Assembly: GCA_002633025.1 (NCBI GenBank)
Contig: NMRB01000158.1
Span: 227,817-291,816, forward strand
Length of the DNA: 64,000 bases
Origin: Notospermus geniculatus
Lineage: Eukaryota; Nemertea; Pilidiophora; Heteronemertea; Lineidae
Direction: 5' to 3'
Shown: positions 31,691 through 44,458 of the stretch, piece after piece
Position numbering within the stretch: position 1 is the first letter of the stretch
Layout of the letters: every line of letters starts with the position of its first letter
Notes under the pieces: generated by a model
Seen by the model: the letters and a program-made list of their open reading frames with translations, nothing else
The model's database searches: none
Told to the model about the DNA's origin: nothing
Position numbers and translations under genes: made by a program

Positions 31691-33439
31691 TGATCTTCAA
31701 AATCGGCATGGGCGGAAGCCCATGACGTGATTAGGAATAACTGTTGTAAGAAAGTCCGGGTATTTCCCACCACGAAGTGATGCAAACAAATGGGGCGGAT
31801 GTTCCCACAAACCACAGCATTTTTCTAGCAATTTCAAAGAGAGAAAGCGAAAACGTAGGCGGCTATTCAGGATTTGAACTTAACTTGATATAGGTATCAT
31901 TAAATTCATTCATTCATCGCTTGATTTCCGTTGGACAGAGACTGATTTCATAACCACCTCGAATGATTTTTGAACAAGATTGAGGTCCGTGATCAGTCGT
32001 CAGTTAGAAAAGAGTTGCATTGGCAAGTTACCTCAAGGAATTGTTACCAACAACGAAAATTTTCATCTGTTTTCTCACATCATGATTGTATACGAATAGT
32101 TAATAACATGTCACCTGATTCAGACGGAAGTAACGTGCGGTTCAGTAGTAGACTGCAGTACATTGCAAGTGTGAGCCGCGAAGGTATTGTAGTAGAACAG
32201 ACGTAGGCCTTGGTTTGCGTACAAAACCAGCTTACAAGTGTACAAATGCAGAACACCCACGTCGGCATGCCCTGGCCTCTTGCGAATAGTGCTAAATAAT
32301 TATGAATTTGAAAAAAAAGTAGATTTAAAACTTGATAAGAGAAGGACCCACATACCGAATGAAAAATTTCCAATACACGATGAAATTTGGTAGATCTATA
32401 GCTGCGTACATGTACATTGTACTTTTCAATACAGAAGCGCTCTCCCCTGCCTACCCCGGGTGAAAGGAGCGCTTGGACGCCCGTGGTGTCAGATTGCCCA
32501 GCATGTATACCACATTATCGTCGACGGTATTGAGCCATCAATCAGCTCAAATTTGGATTGGCACTATTATCTATCTATTGCATCTTTTCTCCCAACGATT
32601 TGCGGAAAATATTTTTCACTTACATCTATTGAGATATACAGCTAATGTACAATGAAAAGTCACCATACAATTAAAACAGATTTCTAATCTGCAAATACAC
32701 TATTTTATCTTCACCAAAAGCTGAGAAGTAACAAGGGAAGTGAAAAGAAAAACGCTCTTATCACCAATTGGCGTTCATTACTCAATGCACGACAGTCAAC
32801 ATATAATAATATACCATTGTCATTGAAATTAGAGAGTAAAGATTATCATTTGACGCATGTAAATCGTCGTTTTATTCTCGCTATAGACCATGGGTCTGCG
32901 CACTCGGGGTCAGGAATACCATCAGAGATCGCACCGATAAGGGACCCCTTTCAGGCGATCGAGATCGTACGGGAGATAGCAAGGGCCATTCATAGACGGC
33001 CGATTGTTGATTTTTGTGTTATGCTGAACCCGACGGTGTGATTTTTATACAAATTGCAGCATGAATTGTGGGGTTTGAGTTCGGTCGTTATTTGCAGTTC
33101 GGCTGGATAAAGCGACGCTTTATCCCCTGTGTGGTAAAAGCAACATTACATTGTCTGCGACATTCTGCATGAGAATGATAATCATTTTGGCCAAGGTAGC
33201 TGATGCATCTTCTGCACATTCTAGTGGCTTAACCCCTTATCAGAAGTTGTCCAGTAATGGACTTACCCAAGAAGTGGTGCTGTGGGTACATGCCATGTTC
33301 TTTTGGTCTCAAATCGTTCATAAAATTCCCCATAATAAAAATGGGAGGATATGTCACTTGGTCATCCCTTCAAACTATGTCACCTCGTACAATCTTGATT
33401 TGACTGATATGAAGACACTATAAAATGTTCTTTTTGTTG

Positions 33440-33650
33440 GCGTACATGAAGCTGTAGACGGAATAAAAGAATGTCTTGAAGAAATGTCTTCATTTAGATA
33501 TTCAAAACTTTTTGAAATGATACTTTTTATGAACACCAAAATGCAGAAAATAACGGCGATCACTGTAGGCAATGTGATCTTGACGTACCATCAAAATTAG
33601 GGACTGACGGCAAGTAGATCTTTATCCACTTTTGAAAATTTCCTACGTGT
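33440..33650 (+). repeat. Duplicated segment, plus-strand copy
   Basis: About 90% identical by eye to the reverse complement of 34487-34710 (shared gacggaataaaagaatgtct, caccaaaatgcagaaaataa). The corresponding frame reads DGIKECLEEMSSFRYSKLFE but meets a stop soon after. Unknown origin. Confidence 0.75.
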
Positions 33651-34486
33651 TGTAGAGCTGAATTCAATACTGCTCGATCAGGTTCGTCAGAAATTTTGCT
33701 GCACGATTTTTGGTCTCATCCGTGGTCGTGCAAATCAAGAAATACGACCAGAAAATGAAAATTTCCTCACTCGGAGGAATTCATGCAAGAGAAATGAATT
33801 TGCCTAGGAAAGCCACACATAGTAGCCTAATGGGATTTTTTTGGGAGGGGGGAATGAAGATTCAGAAATACTGAATTTTCCGTACCTGCTGCTAAGGAGC
33901 TGTGTACATAGGTGTGAACCATTGAAAATGTACCCTTGGTAAACAACAACTTCACCTCTGGATTCTCGTGCCGCGTTAATGAAGTTTCTCGCCACCAAAA
34001 TGTCATATCTTCACTCAAAATCTCCACTGTCTCCGACCGTCTCACCAAATGTTTACATACAAAATATGCTCCCTAAACCGTGTTACAAGAAGTGGCTCGA
34101 GAAATCTTCGCCAAGGCTATTAATGACCTTGCAAGAGATTCTGACGCAGCAAGATTGGAAGATATCATGAATCTTACTATGGAGACCATTCTGAAAGAAA
34201 CGACTACCCAATCCTACTTCAATTTTAATGATTTGCAAACCAAAAGAAGTGGCGAATCAGATTTAGATTGCTAAACCGACGGAGATGTATGTGACCATTA
34301 TTCAGTGCAAAGACGTCCTCAAGAAAACGAAATAACAAGTTTCTAGGGTTGGAAAACTGAAGGTGTGCGAGGGAAGTTCTGAGAGACAGAGCAATGACAG
34401 AGGTGGAAATGACCGTTAATTTTACATCTGGAGCAGAGAACGTGTTGCCAATGGCACATGTGCATTTTCCACTCTTTTGGTATTCC

Positions 34487-34710
34487 AATTGCCTCCAGTT
34501 TGTTGCGTCGGGAATTTTCAAAAGTGGATATAGCTCTATACTTGCCGTCAGTCCCTGATTTTGATACGTCAAGATCACACTGCCTAGAGTGATCGCCGTT
34601 ATTTTCTGCATTTTGGTGTTGAAAAGTATCATTTCAGAAAGTTTTGAATATCTAAATGACGACATTTCTTCAAGACATTCTTTTATTCCGTCTGCTTCAT
34701 GTACCCAAGT
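34487..34710 (-). repeat. Duplicated segment, minus-strand copy
   Basis: The inverted partner of 33440-33650. Here the frame stays open for 146 codons from a TTG/ATG region near 34665, and the duplicated part reads MSSFRYSKLSEMILFNTKMQ. That length alone is within chance; no family recognised. Confidence 0.7.
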
Positions 34711-37235
34711 ATTTGCATGATTACCTACATCAGCAACAAAAAGCTGTTGTCTACCAGATGCCTAATGGTCCTGGCAAATTTTTCGGAATTTGAATAGTTC
34801 CTAGAAAATAGTAATAAAATAACATGCTTGAAGTAAATTTTATCCTTGAAAACAAGGTTTGACCTCGGGGAACTATTTGTGGAGTTGGCTACTTTCGTGT
34901 CATTTTTTCTCCCGGGTCAAGAGTAGCTTTCCGATTTGGGAGTCAAGATGACGAGACTAGAAATGCACCTCACCGCACTGTCTTCGGCGACATCTGCGTG
35001 TAATTAAGCACAAGTGCTATAATAACCAAGAACGTGTCTTTGGAATGCAGCAAAAGCAACATCGAGGTGATTGTGGCCGCTATGACATTTTGTTAGAATT
35101 TAGGAAGTCGAATTTAAGTGCTGGGAGTACAGATTAAGTTGACTTTAAAAGTGACTCAACAGGGTCATTGTGAAGATTCTTGTTAGTGGAGTTTTGTGTT
35201 TACAATATTCCATTTATTGACATAATGTTAGAATAGCCTGATGTTTTCCAGGGCAGTTTCTAATCGTGATTTATCAGCTGGCATGATTAGAAATAATCCC
35301 TTTAGGCAACATTAAGAATGACAACTCAAACATTTAGCATACGTTTTCATTGTAGAGGGGGACTGCGTGGTTGGTGTGTACTTCTTCTTGAGTTTGTGAT
35401 TCATGTTTCTGTTTTTCCGTAGCTCTTAAGGCCGCAGGCATGGTAGGTCAGCTGCTGCGGCAGTTGCTGCCGGCAGTCATGAAGTAAATGAAGAGTAACA
35501 TACCGCACGTGTAGCTAATATTTTAAGCAAAGAAAACAATTTGACACCAGTACAAACTGGTGATTTATAACTTGAGGGCAAAGATTAGACAAACATTTTC
35601 GTTTCTATTAGGCTCCCCGCGTGTTTATGCGAGACTGTAGGCTAATAAATGAACAAGCAGGATATACTTCTGCATGTAGTAGAAACTAACATGAAAAGAA
35701 GATGCTTCCCAACATATAACAACTTGTCAACCCTACTAATTTATTATAGACAATTAGTACACGTGTTCAACTATTAATTACTCTTTAGACCAAACCGTTT
35801 TGACTTAATTATTCATAATGTTTTCTAATATAACAAACATACGCATAAACGTACTACCGTTCGTGAACTTTTTACTGATTTTATGAGATAAGAATCATGT
35901 TTGTCATTTTCAATATAACTGTATATCATAATTACTGGGCAAGTGTCATCCACTTTTTAGGTTTATGAAACATTTTCCTGGTTACGTGTTAGTGTAGGCC
36001 TACTGAACACGCTCTTTACTTTCGTAAATATGTGTTGGGAATAAAACTCATAAAACCTCTTTACATGATGGCATAATACTCACAGGTCTTTAGTAGTAGA
36101 CTTCGCAGGTTTTCTCAGCGTATGAATATTCCGTGGACGTTTGTGCAGTCCTGATATTCCATTATTGACAATCTGAATCGGATCCAGCAAAATCATTGAC
36201 TTTCTCAAAGTAACATATATATCAGAGTTGAGACAGTGAATTTCATGTAGCACTACCACAATGTTGATGGCATGAACGAAATGACTTGAAATTACTTTTA
36301 TGTCTGAAAAGCCTTGTATGAATCCTTGTTGAATTAAACAGTGTATGTGTGTAAGGCCCAGTTTTCCCGATATTCCAAGAGGTGGGATGGAAAAAGCAAA
36401 GAATTCCAGCTTCCCACAATGAATAATTCACATCTGGTTGCTCCATCCCTTAAAACATTGCAACATCTTGAGAAATCCAACTTTTATGCAATCGCGCATG
36501 ACTAGATGAGTAAAAATAATCCAAAATCAAATTCACTACATTCCTATCATAAAATCCACCAAACCCGTATCAGTTGTCCCCAATGTCAGACGTCCACACT
36601 TGACTCACTGTTGGTCACTTGTCCGAGATCGACTGCTGATTGTTGTTATTGGCGAACAAGATTGCAACCAGTTGATAAGGCAGGTCGCGCACCGACACTG
36701 TCACACCGGATCCCTGGCCTCGATTTCACACTATCCTGGAATCCAGTTCAATATTCCTCACGAAGAACAATTTATGTGTAAAATATCCAAAATTTAGTGA
36801 AATTCTTGCGGAAGTTTTAGCGAATAAGAAAGTTTAATCCGCGCGGAAGACTTCCAGTCTTGTCCTTTTGCGCTGGCCAAAGATCTTGGCCAATCTTGGA
36901 GGCGTCTGAGATGCGCATGCGTGAATAAGTGTGCATGTGGCTTTGGTGAGACAAACTCTGCTCCAGGAGGGCTTACAACAATTTTTCTTTGTCCTTGGAG
37001 ATCGGAATAGTAAAACTATTACTGGCGTGTTTTGGAGTTCACACTTCGAGCGTGAATTACAGTACTTAGACCAAAATCGTAATAATAGCACTAAAACAGA
37101 CCCGCTTTGGATAAGGTGAATGAGCACAAAACATGGTAAAGCATACACTATGTATACATGTACATGTATTTGACGTGTACGATTGTACTATCCAGGTGTT
37201 CATAAGTAACGGTGACTTGTTTTCTTCTGTCACAT
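34711..37235. other. Intergenic, nothing recognised
   Basis: AT-rich sequence without exon, repeat pair or RNA gene that I can support. Confidence 0.4.
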
Positions 37236-37971
37236 TTCTTAGTAAGCAAGTCTTATATCCTTGTTGTTCTAATCCTGCATGGTGGTTGATTAGTCAATAC
37301 ACCAGAGTTATTCGGCCCATTGATTGTTTGAATCGGATTATTTAGATTAATTTATTGACTATTATACATTGTTAAATCTAATGGCCAGTGGTTACATCAC
37401 GTTTACCATTTGGGGATTACCTTTAAATATCCTTGCCATTTAATTTAAAAAATGTTAAAGTATTCAAAACATTTTCCATTTTTTCACTTTATTCCTACAT
37501 TAAGAAGAGTCCACTGAACAACAAAAGCACGAGAGACAGGAGGAGCGGGACGCGTGCGAGTATTTTCTGAAACGTCCTGTATCAAAATTGCGCATGCCTT
37601 TTCAGTGGACGACACCAAATGAAATACCAACTATCATACGTGGCGGAGAGTTAAAATGGGAGGTAGCCTATCGAGGTGATCGGCGGTTGAGATGACATGC
37701 GTTTTGGGTGTCGTCTTAGGAAGGCTACTATGTGATAGACAAGAAGACATAGGCCTAGAACTATCTGCTTCCCAGAAGCTGTAGGAAGAAGAAAAAGGCA
37801 AGGGCAAGCGCCTTGGAGCTATCCCAGTCCCACGGCATGTGTAGGAACAACACATGCATGAGAAGCACCTAGGCATGGGGCCTAGGGTCACACTGCGCAT
37901 GTGTCGGTGGCCATGTCCTAATATAGTTAAAACATGAACAAAATGCGCATGTGCGAGAAAGCACGCGACAT
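37236..37971 (+). repeat. Tandem duplication 1, copy 1 (no MITE)
   Basis: 736 bases beginning ttcttagtaagcaagtctta and ending agaaagcacgcgacat, repeated at 38004-38859 with few differences. At 37741-37765 the sequence runs uninterrupted through gacataggcctagaac, the empty site of the MITE present in copy 2. Confidence 0.93.
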
Positions 37972-38003
37972 TAGGGACTTCCGGCAAAGCTCCGTATCGT
38001 CGG

Positions 38004-38859
38004 TTCTTAGTAAGCAAGTCTTATATCCTTGTTGTTCTAATCCTGCATGGTGGTTGATTAGTCAATACACCAGAGTTATTCGGCCCATTGATTGTTTAAA
38101 TCGGATTATTTAGATTAATTTATTGACTATTATACATTGTTAAATCTAATCGCCAGTGGTTACATCACGTTTACCATTTGGGGATTACCTTTAAATATCC
38201 TTGCCATTTAATTTCAAAAATGTTAAAGTATTCAAAACATTTTCCATTTTTTCACTTTATTCCTACATTAAGAACAGTCCACTGAACAACAAAAGCACGA
38301 GAGACAGGAGGAGCGGGACGCGTGCGAGTATTTTCTGAAACGTCCTGTATCAAAATTGCGCAGGCCTTTTCAGTGACGACACCAAATGAAATACCAACTA
38401 TCATACAGTGTATGTGGCGGAGAGTTAAAATGGGGGGTAGCCTATCGAGGTGATTGGCGGTTGAGACGACATGCGTTTTGGGTGTCGCCTTAGGCTACTG
38501 TGTGATAGACAAGAAGACATAGGCCCGTATTCTAGAAGCCTCCTTAACTCTAAGGTCCACTTTAAACTTTTGTATTCTGCCCTACAAATAGCTAAAGGTA
38601 AACCTTAGACTTAAAGGAAGCTTCTAGAATACGGCCCATAGGCCTAGAACTATCTGCTTCCCAGAAGCTGTAGGAAGAAGAAAAAGGCAAGGGCAACGCC
38701 TTGGAGCTATCCCAGTCCCATGGCATGTGTAGGAACAACACATGCATGAGAAGCACATAGGCATGGGGCCTAGGGTCACACTGCGCATGTGTCGGTGGCC
38801 ATGTCCTAATATAGTTAGAACATGAACAAAATGCGCATGTGCGAGAAAGCACGCGACAT
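38004..38859 (+). repeat. Tandem duplication 1, copy 2 (with MITE)
   Basis: The direct copy of 37236-37971, separated by 32 bases. It is longer because of the element at 38524-38636 and a few small indels (for example a 4-base cagtgtatg region near 38406). Confidence 0.93.
38524..38636. mobile_element. MITE family A, copy 2, with empty site in the neighbouring copy
   Basis: 113 bp with ends cccgtattctagaag and cttctagaatacggcc, flanked by a 6-bp duplication catagg (38518-38523 and 38637-38642). The same family is at 13993-14115. The unoccupied target is directly visible in copy 1 of the tandem duplication. Confidence 0.92.
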
Positions 38860-39342
38860 AAACATAAAAAATGGCGTCTTACCTTTAAGCGTGTTGACCT
38901 TGACATTTTGAACGTTTTGCGTTATAATCCCTATGATGAATTAGTATAAGATAACGTAGAGACGCATATAATCCGTGTGCATGTTAAGAACGTCACAGAC
39001 AGACTGAGGGTCATCTGAAGCAGCACCTTCCTTCCACTCAGGAAATGTCAAAAGGCTCTAATTACCTGAGAGAAATAATTAAATTCATTAATTAACTCAT
39101 CTTGGGTGACACATCTCCAGAGCTGGGGTTAATTAGTGTTTGTGATTATTAATTAGTGCTTGTTGGTGTTTGTGTTTCAAAGCTAGGCCTACTCAATGGA
39201 AGTCAATTGATGATGAGTTTGTTGATGACATGTGATTGTTCATCACATCTTGGAATTCTAAAATCTTCTCTTTTTGCAGAAAATAGGCCCTGCAGTACAT
39301 TTTAAAACATACATTATAAGAATGCACCACACTACCCCACGG

Positions 39343-40480
39343 ACCCCCCCCCTCGGCCCACATTCTGAGTGTTCAATCACTGATCGCGTCTTTTCTAAAA
39401 ATTCCATTAATCACCTTATAGGCTACAATGCCCCATTATGAAAGCCCTATGACTTTCAGTTAATTAAGTAGCCTTAAAAGTATAGGCCTACGCATATGCC
39501 CAGACAGAAGTGAGGTGGCTCCTCACTGCACGGACCTCGCATGCTATTTTGTTGTAGGTGTGGTCCCAAGGTAACTTAATTATATCAAATCAATATGTCT
39601 TGTTGTGAACTCGGAATATTGACTGCACAAAGGAGGTCAATACTTTATTGAATATTTTGACCATTTATAGTCACAAGTAGTTTTATTTTAAATTTTCTTT
39701 GCAATCTCACCATCGCGACAAAGCATGGCCGAGATGCAGGAGATCTCATTTGTAGATCACCTTCGGTATACTGGTATAGGCCTACAGGGAATTAACGTCA
39801 TAGGAATGCAAGTCCGCCAAACAATTGCCCGCTACATTGTACATGTATGTAAGATTGTGTCCGAATGGTCATTTTGTCTATAGCCAGATATTCTAAACCC
39901 TCGCTGAACAATAAGACCGGACTTTGATTCCAGGGGGACTTTGATCCCTGTCACACCTGCATGAACTGGCCTCTTCAAACACAGACCTTTTGGGAGTCTC
40001 GTGAGTTTGGTTTTTTACATTGATCTTTATTTTTTACCTTGTGAGGTCTTTGTGTTTTCACACTCTGTTCCGGAAGGCCTACAGGGGTCTTATAGACTGT
40101 CACTTTAAACGCTATGTACGATGTGACTCCGTTGACGGTCTCGGGGTGAATACAGTGGCGCCACCAAAGAGGCTGGTGGTCTATCCATTTTGATTTCCGA
40201 AGCCACCGCTAGGGCTAGAAGGCTTCGGCTCTGGCTGCCATCTTTGCGACAAAAACTTGTCGCGGATCTATTTGTAGATCATTATGTTCACGGGTTATTT
40301 TTAGAATGGGGTAACCGTAGCCACGTGGGTGCTAAATGTAATCGAACATGCCGAATCGGGCGAAATGGCAACAAGGAGGAAGTTTCTTGATGAGAACGTT
40401 TGTATGTGTTGCAGATCTGTAACAAAAGCTCAAAATCACCCGCGCCGTTTTTTATTAGACTGGGGGGGGGGGGGGGGGTA
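39343..40480 (+). repeat. Tandem duplication 2, copy 1
   Basis: From a C-run and tcggcccacattctgagtgt to ttattagactgggg. It matches 40481-41366 in order. It carries about 173 bases (39951-40123) missing from copy 2 and about 75 bases near 40392-40455 also missing there. Confidence 0.9.
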
Positions 40481-40490
40481 CCCCCCCCCC
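40461..40490. repeat. G18-TA-C10 homopolymer junction
   Basis: A run of G is followed by TA and a run of C exactly where copy 1 of the duplication meets copy 2. This could be a hard-to-sequence duplication joint or a base-calling artefact. Confidence 0.7.
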
Positions 40491-41366
40491 TCGGCCCACA
40501 TTCTGAGTGTTCAATCACTGATCGCGTCTTTTCTAAAAATTCCATTAATCACCTTATAGGCTACAATGCCCGATTATGAAAGCCCTATGATTTTCAGTTA
40601 ATTAAGTAGCCTTAAAAGTATAGGCCTACGCATATGCCCAGACAGAAGTGAGGTGGACTCCTCACTGCACGGACCTCGCATGCTATTTTGGTAGGTGTGG
40701 TCCCAAGGTATGACTTAATCATATCAAATCAATATGTCTTGTTGTGAACTCGGAATATTGACTGCACAAAGGAGGTCAATACTTTATTGAATATTTTGAC
40801 CATTTATATAGTCACAAGTAGTTTTATTTTTATTTTTATTTGCAATCTCTCCATCGCGACAAAACATGGCCGAGATGCAGGAGATCTCATTTGTAGATCA
40901 ACTTCGGTATCAGGTGTGACAGGAATCGACGTCCTACGAATGCAAGTCCGCCAAACAATAGCCCGCTGTGTAAGATTATGTCCGAATGGTCATTTTGTCT
41001 ATAGCCAGATATTCTAATCCCTCGCTGAACAGTTAGACCGGACTTTGATTCCAGGGGGACTTTGATCCCTGTGACTCCGTTGACGGACTCGGGGTGAATA
41101 CAGTGGCGCCACCAAATAGGCTGGTGGTCTATCCATTTTGGTTTCAGAAGCCACCGCTAGGGCTAGAAGGCTTCGGCTCTGGTAGTACGGCTCTGGCTGC
41201 CATCTTTGCGACAAAAACTCGTCGCGGATCTATTTGTAGATCATTATGTTGACATCATGGGTTATTTTTAGAATGGGGTAACCGTAGCCACGTGGGTGCT
41301 AAATGTAATCGAACATGCCGAATCGCGCGGAATTGCAACAAGGAGGAAGTTTATTAGACTGGGGGA
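40481..41366 (+). repeat. Tandem duplication 2, copy 2
   Basis: The direct copy of 39343-40480 with two deletions relative to it. It ends with ttattagactgggg. The trinucleotide order around gccaccgctagggctagaag is conserved. Confidence 0.9.
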
Positions 41367-41490
41367 AAATGAAATTTTACGGGAAAATGGACTCCTACAA
41401 TGACGTCAACAATAAAATGGCAGCCAGAGCCGAAGCCTTCTTGCCCTAGCGGCGGCTTTTGGAACCAAAACGGTGGTCTATCGTGTTCTG
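41118..41490. repeat. Inverted repeat of the ACCGCTAGGGC unit
   Basis: Left arm 41118-41205 (tggtggtctatccattttgg, accgctagggctagaaggct, ctctggctgccat). Right arm 41404-41487 is its reverse complement with about 85% identity. The arm sequence is also present once at 40170-40245 inside duplication copy 1. Confidence 0.75.
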
Positions 41491-41590
41491 GCATTTTGCC
41501 CATTTTGAAAGAGCATCCGCATTTTGCCCACTTTGAAAGAGCATGCTTATAGAGTCAAGAATATTTCTTTGACAAGATCTCCATTTTTTA

Positions 41591-41685
41591 CATGCAGTCC
41601 ATTTTGGTTCCCTCAGTCACCGCTAGGTTGAAAGGTCACCTTTCAACCTAGCGGTGACTGAGGGAACCAAAATGCATGCAGTCCA
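41591..41685. repeat. Perfect 36-bp-arm palindrome flanked by CATGCAGTCC direct repeats
   Basis: 41601-41636 (attttggttccctcagtcac...aggt) and 41638-41673 are exact reverse complements around one unpaired base. catgcagtcc stands immediately before the left arm and again just after the right arm. Confidence 0.93.
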
Positions 41686-41842
41686 ACTTTAATTAGATCA
41701 AAATACAGGTACAGACTTATGATTAATTTCTTTCTACGACCATAGGTGACAGTGTGACAAATGTTGCCATGCACAAGTCATTAGTAGGGACGTAATCTGA
41801 CAAGCAGTAGGGCTGTGGGATGTGCCCTGATATGAAAATCGA

Positions 41843-41890
41843 CCCCCCCCCCCCACACCCACACCCACACCCACACACACACACACTCAC
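41843..41890 (+). repeat. C-run / (CACACC)n / (CA)n microsatellite
   Basis: A run of C is followed by cacaccc units and then a pure (ac)n stretch, a compound simple repeat. Confidence 0.92.
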
Positions 41891-42770
41891 ATCCCGTCTG
41901 TTCCTATTCCAATGGCCAGGGGGGTTAGCTGCGTATTTCTCCTCTACGTCTGTCTTCACACCAGTTCAATTCCCGTAGAGTTAATAACTGGTCTATCAAA
42001 AAGCAATTTATTCCTAAGGTTTGGCTAAAGAGCGCAAACGAATGGGATAATGAAGGATCCAAGATAGCTACTTTGATCAATCAAGCACACGAAAAGCAAT
42101 AAAGAGACAAAGCCAAGTCTAAATTCTCCTGCCATGCTTGGAAAGGTTAGAAATGGTCCGTAATGGCCTGGTATGCCCCTGTCTAAAATGGTCAGTTAAA
42201 TTGATGTAAAGTGGTGACATGATCATAATGGCTTGCTTCATGGGTTGCCAGTTGAGACACGGGATCTTCGGCCAGGTGTTCCAATTTACCAAGGGATTTC
42301 CCTGGATGTTCTAGGCCCATCCAGCGACCCGGACAGAGTTCTTTATAGAGATAGCCACCTGGCTAATTCGAACTGACGTTGGATTACGCCCATGAAAAAC
42401 GGGCAAGATTTAACAGCACAAAAGGAATTGTTGTTACGCTACATGTAGATGCTGAAGAAAGTTTCTTGCCAACCCAGTGATGGGCAATCTTTATGTGGAG
42501 GAGAGATGAAAAGAACGCAGAATGGCGATGAGCATGCTGCTCTAAACCACGATACGGGCATAACAAGCCGAGAAAGAACCTTCGTTTCGCTGATGAAGGT
42601 CAAGCGTGGGATGACTTCAAGCTTTCACGGGCACGGAACCCACTGGTCGGTGGATGAGGAAGTGGGGATAAAAAGTGTTATACCTCACAGCGGGAGGACA
42701 ATGACAGACACGACAAAAAAACATGGAACGTCCCACCCCTCCACGCCGACCTTTTGACACAATCAACAAC

Positions 42771-44458
42771 AAACTTGCTCTTAACAAAATCGCTGGACCT
42801 CCATAGTTGACGCTTTAATGAAATAAAGCGACATACCCTCAAAGCGTTTAATCGGTGTTTTATTGCCCGCATATTGCCGTGAAGAGAGGGGATTGATAAA
42901 CTCCCGACAATGCCCCGTCGATTTTACGGGTCCTTGGCACAAAGGCTAATGCATAAGTATTCACGAAGAAAATATGACATTGTTCCCGACAATCATCTCA
43001 AATGCTATCACCCACCAGTAGAAGGCATTATCATCTCTTGTTGTCCCAGTCACAAATTCTCTTTTCAAATGCCAAATCGCCGAATTCTACCACTTATGAA
43101 AATTGGCAAAGAATGCTCTGAAAATATCATTACACAAACAGCGGTCATATCGAGCGGGGCATTATTGTGGTGACTATTGTAATGAAGCAAATCTTGATTA
43201 TTATTTATGCACCTGCGAAAATTATGTCAGACTAGCCCGAGGGTTGCCTGATCACCGTACGATAAGTTATTAATTTCACACCGCAGCGCCCAGGGGCCCT
43301 CGAAAACCCGTCCCGTTCTCACACAAACTAACTGTCAACCACCGAAGGACACGGAGCATTTTGTAAAGATAGGCGAACTGAATCGCACACCTGGTTATAC
43401 CCTGTTCAGAGAAGGGGAGAAAACCAAGTTTAGAACCATTGGATGACGACCATGAGAAATGGATGGCGGTGGAAAGTTATGTACCGGTACCATCTGGGCG
43501 TTGGCTCCAAGAAGGAACTATTGCCTAAGTAACTGCCAAGATTATGAAAACGATATTGTAGAAGAATCACAGACCCTGAAAAGCAACACCATTATCACCA
43601 TGTGCAATGCAACCGACAGCACTCAAGAGGATGCGCCATCCGGTGGTAGTATTTGGAATCACTTTTCTCCAGAGATGGCACATTTTATACAGAGTTGGTA
43701 CACTTTATACAGAGTTGGTACACTTTGCAGTGCTCATCTTACCTGCATGTAGCCCCACTATTGTATGATATCTGAAATCTTACGTCCTAAAAGGCATCAC
43801 GCGTACTTTCAACTGGTCCAAGTCCATCCTTTTCGCCATCAGATGAATATTTTGGGTGGAGTTCACTGTTAACGCCGAGAGATAGGTAGTGACAATAGGC
43901 CTACCTTTGGTTCCAAGAAAAAGTACTGAATGTACATGTAATAAGTTCCTTACACGCGCTTGAATGTTGATCCTGCATGCATGACCAGCAACATCCACTT
44001 TATAGCACGTGACACAAATCACGCCATCCGTAGCAACCAAATGCTGTAGTTTGTGACACTCCCGAACGCCACTAAAAGCACCATGGTTTTTGTGCTCATA
44101 ACATGTTGGCAATGTTCTACAGATATAAAATGAATGTATCTGCCTCAGAAAAAAAGTAAAAATTTACCTCAGTTCTCGTTTGCGCTGAATCCTCCATTTC
44201 CTTCGAGATCTGAATCCTCGGATCATTCCCTCGGCATACCGCCAGTCATCGCTTCGTAAGTCGTCCCATCATTTTGGTACCCCGGTAAGAGACCTTGCAG
44301 AGCGTTAGCGTGATAAACATACAATATTTGCGCAGTCACAACGAACGCATCTCCGCGACAAAAATGTCTGGTGCCACCGATCGCAAATGCGCACCTGTTG
44401 AACACTTCCGGTAAAAGTTTTCGTTCGAGCAATAAATTACAAAATACAAATTTGTCTC
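42771..44458 (+). repeat. Tandem duplication 3, copy 1 (1688 bp)
   Basis: Begins aaacttgctcttaacaaaat and ends caaatttgtctc, abutting copy 2 without spacer. The nested 20-bp minisatellite has two units here. ORFs exist on both strands in both copies but are not equally conserved, so I see no supported gene. Confidence 0.95.
43686..43725 (+). repeat. 20-bp minisatellite, two units
   Basis: tatacagagttggtacactt is repeated twice. The same position in the second large copy has three units. Confidence 0.93.

Noticed and set aside
43780-44112. Cysteine-rich 110-codon ORF in tandem duplication 3
   Set aside because: Its counterpart in the second copy (45533-45792) is broken into other frames, so the frame is not maintained.
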